Assembly: GCA_017561025.1 (NCBI GenBank) | Contig: JAFZDU010000111.1 | Location: 1-35,741 of the forward strand | Source: Bacteroidales bacterium | GTDB taxonomy: Bacteria > Bacteroidota > Bacteroidia > Bacteroidales > F082 | DNA length: 35,741 nucleotides | Reading direction: 5' to 3' | In this document: positions 30,273 to 35,741 of the stretch, one piece after another | Layout of the letters: each line of letters begins with the position of its first letter | How positions within the stretch are numbered: the stretch's first letter is position 1 | The notes under the pieces: generated by a model | Database searches by the model: none | Seen by the model: the letters and a program-made list of their open reading frames with translations, nothing else | Told to the model about the DNA's origin: nothing | Translations under genes and position numbers: made by a program

Positions 30273-32738
30273 ATGAATAACAATATAGAATTACAAAATA
30301 GACCTCAATACGAAGAAGAAGATATAATAAACATCAAAGTCATAATCATCAAGATAATCAGTTACTGGTATCTTTTTGCTATTGGAATCATCGCTGCCTT
30401 AACAATAGGCTACCTCTACAATAGATACACACCTTACGTCTATCAGGCATCAGCATCCGTCTTCATCAAAGAAGACAAAATGGGCATCGACCCTACTTCT
30501 ATGATGACAGGCTTGACTTTCAAGAGCAACATCAATATCGATAACGAAATAGGCATTCTCAAGTCATTCAGCCTAAGAGAAAGAACTATCAAAGAACTCG
30601 AATTCTTCAATGTCTCTTATTATGCCAGCGGAAGAATAGCAACCAAGGAATTATACAAAAGCACACCTTTCAATGTAGAACTCGACTACGATACTTTGCA
30701 AGTTGTGGGCTGTAAATACGACATCATCTTCCTCGACAACGAAACATATCGTATCAAGGCAAAAGAAAATGAATATTCCATTTACAACTACGACACCGAT
30801 GAGAACGTAGGATTGGCTCATGTCTTAGACTACGAAGACACATACCGTTTCGGCGAATGGATAAACAACGGATACAATAAATTCAGAGTCATATTAAACA
30901 GCAACTACGACTTCAACCCTGAGAAAAAGGAAAACCTTAAATACAGCTTCGTAATCAAGAGCCGTCTGGCATTGATCAGCGAGATGAGCAGCCTCTCAAT
31001 AGCTCAAAGCACAAAAACATCATCAATCCTGAATCTCACAATACAAGGTTATAACAGACATAAGATAACCGACTACCTCAACCAGCTGCTGAATGAATAT
31101 ATAGAAAGAAACCTGGAAGAAAAAAACCTCGTCTCTGACAATACCGTAATATTTATCGATGAACAATTAATCGGCATCCAAGACTCTCTTAACAAGGCTG
31201 AAGTAGACCTCCAAGTATTCCAGGAAGGAAACGACTTCATGGACTTGAGAACACAATCCAGCGAGATGTTCAACCGCCTCAAAGACATCGAAAGACGTAA
31301 GTCTGAACTGGAATTGAGCGTTAAATATTACACCAACCTTCAAGAATACATCAACAGAAACATTGACGACCTGAACAAACTTGTCGTTCCAAGTGCAATG
31401 GGAATCCAAGACCAAATGCTCAACAAACTCGTTCTTGAGTTGGTAGCCTTGTCATCAGAGAAATCAAAGCTCTTAGCCATATCTAGAGAAAAGGACCCTA
31501 TGGTTCAAAACATTGACGATCAGATTATCCAGACAAAGATGCAGTTGTTGGAAAACATCACCAACATGATTAACAATACAGAAGTCACAATATTGGAATT
31601 GTCTAATCAGATAAAATTATACGAAGAACAAATCAAACAACTTCCAACGACACAACGTGCATATTTAGGCTACGAACGTAAATTCGCTTTGAACGACGAA
31701 TTATATAAGTTCTTGATGCAGAAGAGAGCCGAAGCTCAGATCGTTATGGCAAGCAACAACTCCGACAACAGCATAATCGACGAGGCACGCATTTCAAGAA
31801 CAAGGGTTGTAGCTCCTAAAAGCATGATGGTGTATTGGTTCTGCCTCATATTGGGATGCGGTATACCAGCAGCATTCATCCTATTAAAAGAGATATTCAA
31901 CACAAAGATATTGGAAAAGAGTGATATCGAGAAAATCAGCAAGCTTCCAATCATCGGACAAATTCCATATACAAATCCTAAAGAATCACACGCCAGCCCT
32001 ACCGTTGTCATCGATTCACCAAAGTCACCCGTATCAGAAGCATTCCGTTCTATACGAACCAATATCGAATATATAGTTCAAGGCAAGGACAAATGTGTCT
32101 TTTCTGTCATAGCTGACTCTCCTGGCATTGGCAAGACATACATCTCAATCAATATGGCATCTATCTACGCCATGTATGGAAAGAAGACAGTATTGATAGG
32201 CATGGACCTCCGCAAGCCTCGTCTATATCAAGAATTCGGTTTGTCAAACAGCATAGGCGTAAGCTCATATTTCTCAGGCAAAGCATCTTTGGATGAAATC
32301 ATACAGCCTTCAGGCAAACTGCCAACACTCGATGTCATCACAGCAGGTCCGGTTCCTCCAAACCCTGCAGAACTGATAGCATCAGACAGATGCAGCAAGT
32401 TGTTCGAAGAGTTGAAAGAAAGATACGATTACATCATCATTGACACACCTCCACTCTTATGGGTGACAGACGCATTGTTGTTGATGAAACATGTTGACAC
32501 ATCAATCTACGTTGTAAGACAAGGCATAACAAATAAGAAAGCCTTTGATGTAGTTATCAAAGATTTGGAAAGACGTAAATATAATGTCAGCTTGGTTGTA
32601 AACGGAATCAATTACCAAGGTTCATACGGCTACCGCTACAGCTACGGCTATGGTGGTTACGGCTACGGCTATGGTTACGGCTATGGATATGGACAAGGTT
32701 ATTACGACGAAGAACATGAAGATAAAAAACGCAGATAA
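30273..32738 (+). CDS. Polysaccharide co-polymerase and BY-type tyrosine kinase (Wzc-like)
   Basis: 821 residues. Wzz-like domain with membrane helices near 30-50 and 510-531, separated by a long periplasmic coiled-coil segment. The C-terminal kinase has Walker A SPGIGKTY (about 615), Walker A' MDLRKPRL (about 644) and Walker B IIIDTPP (about 722). A tyrosine-rich tail from about 780 (repeated Gly-Tyr) supplies the autophosphorylation cluster. It controls polymer length and export with the Wza-like protein. Its last 23 bases overlap the NusG-like gene. The Gly-Tyr tail is coded by a 6-base periodic stretch. Confidence 0.93.
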   Translation: MNNNIELQNRPQYEEEDIINIKVIIIKIISYWYLFAIGIIAALTIGYLYNRYTPYVYQASASVFIKEDKMGIDPTSMMTGLTFKSNINIDNEIGILKSFSLRERTIKELEFFNVSYYASGRIATKELYKSTPFNVELDYDTLQVVGCKYDIIFLDNETYRIKAKENEYSIYNYDTDENVGLAHVLDYEDTYRFGEWINNGYNKFRVILNSNYDFNPEKKENLKYSFVIKSRLALISEMSSLSIAQSTKTSSILNLTIQGYNRHKITDYLNQLLNEYIERNLEEKNLVSDNTVIFIDEQLIGIQDSLNKAEVDLQVFQEGNDFMDLRTQSSEMFNRLKDIERRKSELELSVKYYTNLQEYINRNIDDLNKLVVPSAMGIQDQMLNKLVLELVALSSEKSKLLAISREKDPMVQNIDDQIIQTKMQLLENITNMINNTEVTILELSNQIKLYEEQIKQLPTTQRAYLGYERKFALNDELYKFLMQKRAEAQIVMASNNSDNSIIDEARISRTRVVAPKSMMVYWFCLILGCGIPAAFILLKEIFNTKILEKSDIEKISKLPIIGQIPYTNPKESHASPTVVIDSPKSPVSEAFRSIRTNIEYIVQGKDKCVFSVIADSPGIGKTYISINMASIYAMYGKKTVLIGMDLRKPRLYQEFGLSNSIGVSSYFSGKASLDEIIQPSGKLPTLDVITAGPVPPNPAELIASDRCSKLFEELKERYDYIIIDTPPLLWVTDALLLMKHVDTSIYVVRQGITNKKAFDVVIKDLERRKYNVSLVVNGINYQGSYGYRYSYGYGGYGYGYGYGYGYGQGYYDEEHEDKKRR
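32628..32699 (+). repeat. Gly-Tyr coding repeat in the Wzc-like tail
   Basis: GGC/T TAC/T codon pairs repeat about ten times, period 6, with synonymous variation, which argues for selection on the protein rather than recent DNA slippage. It is distinct from the 7/8-base arrays elsewhere. Confidence 0.8.
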
Positions 32739-33264
32739 CAACAAGAAATGGTTCACACTATATGTCAAGTCAAGAAGCGAAAAGAAAGTAGCTAAACAAC
32801 TTGAAGACATAGGCGTTGAATCATTTCTTCCCCTAATAACAAAAATAAAACAATGGAGCGACCGCAAAAAAAAAGTAGAAGAACCATTGTTCCGTTCATA
32901 CATCTTTGTGCACATAACAGATAAAAACATCAACGACAAAGAATACAATGATGTAATAAAATGCCCTAATGTAGTAAGATTCATAAGCTTTGAGAAAAAA
33001 CCAGTTGTAGTACCAGACAATCAGATTATAGCCATAAAAGAATATATCAACGATACCGACCTTCATGAAATAGACTATGAAGAATTGAAGGAAGGTGAAT
33101 TGGTAAAAATCAAATCAGGACAAATGAAAGGCTTGATGGGAAGACTTACAGAGATAAAAGGTAAACATCGAATAATAATCGATATAGAAACCGTAGGCCA
33201 ATCATTACCTATTAACATATCTAGATATAACGTAGAAAAAATCACACAAACACACATTTATTAA
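32716..33264 (+). CDS. NusG-like transcription antiterminator (UpxY type)
   Basis: 182 residues from the ATG at 32716. A GTG at 32650 is in frame but would read the Gly-Tyr repeat of the upstream gene in another frame. NGN domain: KWFTLYVKSRSEKKVAKQL, then LFRSYIFVHI; a KOW motif with GELVKIKSGQMKGLMGRL near 125-145. Specialised NusG paralogs of this kind promote elongation through polysaccharide operons in Bacteroidota. They usually stand first in such operons; here the gene is after wza/wzc, with its start inside wzc. The downstream CsgG operon is 16 bases away and could be its target. Confidence 0.88.
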   Translation: MKIKNADNNKKWFTLYVKSRSEKKVAKQLEDIGVESFLPLITKIKQWSDRKKKVEEPLFRSYIFVHITDKNINDKEYNDVIKCPNVVRFISFEKKPVVVPDNQIIAIKEYINDTDLHEIDYEELKEGELVKIKSGQMKGLMGRLTEIKGKHRIIIDIETVGQSLPINISRYNVEKITQTHIY

Positions 33265-33280
33265 CTAAAATTTCTAACAA

Positions 33281-34150
33281 ATGAGAAAACTATTTATTGT
33301 AATGCTCGCAATGATGATGACAGTCACATCATTCGCACAAGGTGAAAAAACCTTAAAAAGAAAAGTCGCCATCGGCAGATTTACAAATGAGACACAATAC
33401 GCAAAAGGTGTTTTTTACGAAAAAGAAAATGACCCTATCGCCAAGCAAGCTTTGGACATCTTGTCAGCAAAGCTCGCAGCAAGCGGCAAATTCATCTTAC
33501 TCGAAAGAGACGGTCTTGAAGAATTAGTAGCAGAAGCCGGCAGCGATATGCAACAGGTAGGAGCCGACTACATCATCTTAGGTTCTGTAACTAAATTCGG
33601 AAGAAAAGTAGAAGGCGACCACGGCGTATTCACAGAAACAAAGACACAAACTGTAGAAGCAGGCGTAAGCATCAGATTGGTTGAAGTTGCAACAGGATTA
33701 ATCATCTATTCTGAAGAAGCTTCAGGCTATGCTGAAACAACATCAAAACAGACTTTAGGCTACGGCGGCACCTCATCTTACGACGCTACATTGAGCGACG
33801 AAGCTATCTCTGCTGCTATGACTCAACTCGTTGAAAACATCATCAACAAATGTATGGACAAACCATGGAGAGGCTACTTGCTCTCAATTGAAGACGGCAG
33901 CTACATCATCTCTGGCGGCAAGTCACAAGGCATCGAAGAAGGCGCTACATTCGTACTCTACAAAAAAGGCAAAATGGTCAAAAACCCTCAAACAGGCATG
34001 GACGTAGAACTTCCTGGAACAAAACTCGGAACATTGACAGTATTGTCATCTGTAGGCGATACCCCTGAAACAGAAATATCATTCTGCACCTACGAAGGCA
34101 CTGAACTACAAGCTAACGAATTGTCTAACTATTATATACTTGAAAAATGA
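33281..34150 (+). CDS. CsgG/HfaB-family protein
   Basis: 289 residues. A signal peptide ends SFAQ near residue 20, without a lipobox cysteine, unlike E. coli CsgG. The CsgG-like domain runs from RKVAIGRFTNET through KLAASGKFILLERDGLEEL and GADYIILGSVTKFG to VEVATGLIIYSEE. A C-terminal extension (about 200-289, SGGKSQGIEEGATFVLYKKG) resembles the FlgT/SH3-like ends of similar proteins. Associated with DUF4810 and GNA1162 lipoproteins rather than curli subunits; no csgA, csgE or csgF is seen. The pore role is inferred from the family. The stop overlaps the next start (ATGA). Confidence 0.88.
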   Translation: MRKLFIVMLAMMMTVTSFAQGEKTLKRKVAIGRFTNETQYAKGVFYEKENDPIAKQALDILSAKLAASGKFILLERDGLEELVAEAGSDMQQVGADYIILGSVTKFGRKVEGDHGVFTETKTQTVEAGVSIRLVEVATGLIIYSEEASGYAETTSKQTLGYGGTSSYDATLSDEAISAAMTQLVENIINKCMDKPWRGYLLSIEDGSYIISGGKSQGIEEGATFVLYKKGKMVKNPQTGMDVELPGTKLGTLTVLSSVGDTPETEISFCTYEGTELQANELSNYYILEK

Positions 34151-34491
34151 AAAAACTCATAATGATATTATTTGCAGCTATCACAATGACATTGACAAGC
34201 TGCGGCGTAGGCTCTTATTCTGTAGTAAGCGGCAATGCTGATGAAGCTGCTGTATGTTTTATAGCATCAGAAAAATACGACATCACTGTCGATATCGACG
34301 GAAACACATACGAACTTGAAACTATTAAAGAAAAACAATACAAGAACCGTCGTCATATCAAAAAAACCGCTCAACAAGAAATCTCAGTTTCACCTGGCAG
34401 ACATCAGATAAGTGTTAAAAGAAATGGCACAGAAATCTACAATCACGAAATTTTCATTTCTAACACTGAGATTAAAGTCATAGAATTATGA
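34147..34491 (+). CDS. Small lipoprotein of unknown family
   Basis: 114 residues. Lipobox TLTSC gives C19. The mature protein looks like a PEGA-type small beta domain: YDITVDIDGNTYEL..., ISVSPGRHQISVKRNGTEIYN, where PEGA-like domains carry an SPGRH turn. It overlaps csgG (ATGA) and the DUF4810 gene (ATGA), so it is translationally coupled on both sides. A role in assembly of the CsgG/DUF4810/GNA1162 complex is inferred from position only. Confidence 0.75.
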   Translation: MKKLIMILFAAITMTLTSCGVGSYSVVSGNADEAAVCFIASEKYDITVDIDGNTYELETIKEKQYKNRRHIKKTAQQEISVSPGRHQISVKRNGTEIYNHEIFISNTEIKVIEL

Positions 34492-34922
34492 GGAAACTAT
34501 TAGCTATTTGTGCCTCCGCCATGTTGCTTTCCTCATGCGTTCCAACAAGCATGTACTATTGGGGAAAGATGACTGACGGCGTATCAAAATATGAACAGCT
34601 AACATATAAACACTATGACCAACAGACTCCTGAGAGCATCTGTGAACTCTTAGTGTTATATGAAGATATGGTAAGCAATCCTGGAGGCTCACGCAACACC
34701 GTGCCTCCTGGAATATGCGCCGAATACGGATTTCTCATGCTTCAGCCTAATACAGCAGAAATATTTGAAATGTATGCCACACCAAAACAAAAAAAAGCAT
34801 TCGAAAATTCAGAATACGGAGCTTTGTTCAGTGAAAAAGGCATCAAAATGCTGGAAATGGAGATGGAACTATATCCAGAGTCAGTAACGTTCATTGGTCC
34901 AATACTTAAAAGACTGAAGTGA
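34488..34922 (+). CDS. DUF4810 family lipoprotein
   Basis: 144 residues. Lipobox LLSSC gives C17. The start region YYWGKMTDGVSKYEQLTY and the later PPGICAEYGFLML and FSEKGIKMLEMEMELYPESV follow the DUF4810 pattern (short helical repeats, PPG turn). DUF4810 genes accompany CsgG-like and GNA1162 genes in many Gram-negatives. Exact function is unknown. It overlaps the upstream gene by four bases and ends one base before the GNA1162 gene. Confidence 0.88.
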   Translation: MRKLLAICASAMLLSSCVPTSMYYWGKMTDGVSKYEQLTYKHYDQQTPESICELLVLYEDMVSNPGGSRNTVPPGICAEYGFLMLQPNTAEIFEMYATPKQKKAFENSEYGALFSEKGIKMLEMEMELYPESVTFIGPILKRLK

Positions 34923-34923
34923 T

Positions 34924-35598
34924 ATGAAAAAGATACGTTTAAGCATAATCTCCATATTGGCCAGCATATTGATGTCATCTTGTGCCACATACACAAGAGC
35001 TGGATTATATCCAATGATGTATGAAGAAAAGCCATTATCGATACTTGTGATGCCACCTATCAATAACACCACTAATGTTGAAGCAAAGGAACTCTTATAC
35101 ACTTCTATCAGCAAACCTTTGATTGAAGCAGGTTATTACGTGGTGTCACCACATATCGCAATGGAATTCCTCAAAGCTGAGAGCGGATACGATGCCGAAA
35201 GATTCATCGAAGGCAACATATCCATGTTCGGCAATATCTTCGGAGCTGATGCCGTCATCTTCTCCATAGTCGACAGATGGACTAAAGTCGGATTGGGTAT
35301 TCAAACTAGGATTAAATATGTAATGAAGTCAACAAAGACAAACGAAATCTTGTTTGAAAGAACATGCGACTTATATCTAGACCTCTCCGTCGACAGCGGC
35401 AGTTCTGGCATATTAGGAGCTCTTATAGACATTACTGCATCAGCAATTATGACAGCAGCTACCGACCATATCGTAGCAGCCCGTAAATGTAACGGATATA
35501 TATTCAACGATATCCCAAGAGGCGCTTACAGCCCTGAATTCGGACTCGATATGGAAACAAAAGCATCAGAACAAAACAGTAATGTTACAGTAAAATAA
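34924..35598 (+). CDS. GNA1162 family (DUF799) lipoprotein
   Basis: 224 residues. Lipobox LMSSC gives C20. Diagnostic features: LSILVMPPINNTTNVEAKELLYTS, then SPHIAMEFL, FGADAVIFSIVDRW and VAARKCNGYIFNDIPRGAYSP. GNA1162 is an outer-membrane lipoprotein first described as a Neisseria antigen, with a fold like TolB/CsgG domain 1. Last gene of the csgG operon, followed by a terminator candidate. The set probably builds one envelope complex; its cargo is unknown. Confidence 0.9.
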   Translation: MKKIRLSIISILASILMSSCATYTRAGLYPMMYEEKPLSILVMPPINNTTNVEAKELLYTSISKPLIEAGYYVVSPHIAMEFLKAESGYDAERFIEGNISMFGNIFGADAVIFSIVDRWTKVGLGIQTRIKYVMKSTKTNEILFERTCDLYLDLSVDSGSSGILGALIDITASAIMTAATDHIVAARKCNGYIFNDIPRGAYSPEFGLDMETKASEQNSNVTVK

Positions 35599-35601
35599 TA
35601 T

Positions 35602-35640
35602 TAAGGGGACTTCTATAAATTCCCCGTTTAAATAATTTTT
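35602..35640 (+). terminator. Terminator candidate after the csgG operon
   Basis: GGGGA (35605-35609) pairs with TCCCC (35621-35625), flanked by TTAA and GTTTAA. A T run (35636-35640) follows after 10 bases. The stem is short, so confidence is moderate. Confidence 0.55.
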
Positions 35641-35673
35641 GACAGTAACAATTAAAACTTTTGCATGCTTTAT

Positions 35674-35740
35674 GTTTTTTCTTGGAATCTTTTTGCCTTT
35701 CTTTCAATCACATAGCTCGCTATGTTCTTTCAAGAAAAAC
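35674..35740. repeat. Nested inverted repeat at the window edge
   Basis: Outer arms GTTTTTTCTTGGAA (35674-35687) and TTTCAAGAAAAAC (35728-35740) are near complements. Inside is a perfect ACATAGC-TC-GCTATGT (35710-35725). No coding frame is visible in the last 143 bases. The element may continue past the window. Confidence 0.5.
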
Positions 35741-35741
35741 A

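Noticed and set aside
32650-32715. Longer NusG-like protein from GTG 32650
   Set aside because: The extension is an out-of-frame reading of the Gly-Tyr codons of the kinase; the ATG at 32716 leads directly into the NGN domain.
33281-35598. Curli secretion operon
   Set aside because: Only the CsgG-like protein fits; csgA, csgB, csgE and csgF are missing, and the neighbours are DUF4810 and GNA1162, a different association.

Overview
The window reads as a chromosomal segment of an AT-rich member of Bacteroidota, most likely an uncultured Bacteroidales. The evidence is type IX secretion sorting domains (YPNPA...GVYII.....KLVV ends), a TTTG/TAnnTTTG promoter of the Bacteroidota type, Bacteroidota-specific families (the GYDIA GHMP kinase, Wza/Wzc-like exopolysaccharide proteins, a UpxY/NusG-like antiterminator, CsgG-DUF4810-GNA1162 lipoproteins) and weak use of Shine-Dalgarno sites. 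No rRNA, tRNA, CRISPR array, insertion sequence or prophage gene was seen.

Layout. 1-2286: the end of mutA and complete mutB (methylmalonyl-CoA mutase), closed by a strong terminator. 2482-7318 (minus): three paralogous secreted thioredoxin-like proteins with Fn3-like repeats and T9SS sorting tails; one has lost its CXXC. 7515-11957 (plus): a mevalonate-pathway cluster, HMG-CoA reductase, GYDIA kinase (probable phosphomevalonate kinase), diphosphomevalonate decarboxylase and mevalonate kinase. 12108-12542: a PepSY-like secreted protein behind the one full promoter. 12582-17349 (minus): four exported proteins of unknown role in a probable operon, the last a large leucine-rich-repeat protein. 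17434-25598: a radical SAM protein fused to a DUF6873-like domain, an AAA/DUF4143 ATPase (minus), a U32 peptidase/tRNA hydroxylase-like protein, aspS and pfkA. 25697-28823 (minus): mrdA-rodA for cell-wall elongation. 28942-33264 (plus): a GldH-like lipoprotein, Wza-like and Wzc-like proteins and a NusG-like factor. 33281-35598: CsgG-like protein plus three small lipoproteins in a tightly overlapping operon.

The most striking signal is not a gene. About seventeen short tandem arrays with a period of 7 (two of them 8) bases are scattered from 2.3 to 27 kb. They belong to several unit families: GACAACA, TTGAAAG, GAGCTNT, TTATGAA, GTTCAGA, TTCTGAGT and GGTGACTC. They sit between genes, exactly on stop codons, in hairpins that look like terminators, and inside four conserved enzymes without breaking the frame. 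Because 7 and 8 are coprime to 3, each array reads as one cyclic peptide in all three frames. Unit families with no stop codon on the coding strand are the ones found inside genes; families that carry a stop are found at gene ends. Several GACAACA arrays end in the same block, which contains a DnaA-box-like 9-mer. Second and third short palindrome families (GTAGAGACG... and CTGTCG-stem-loops) are interspersed. The LRR operon and the exopolysaccharide/CsgG region contain none of these arrays.

All calls come from reading the sequence and from memory of families; no searches were run.
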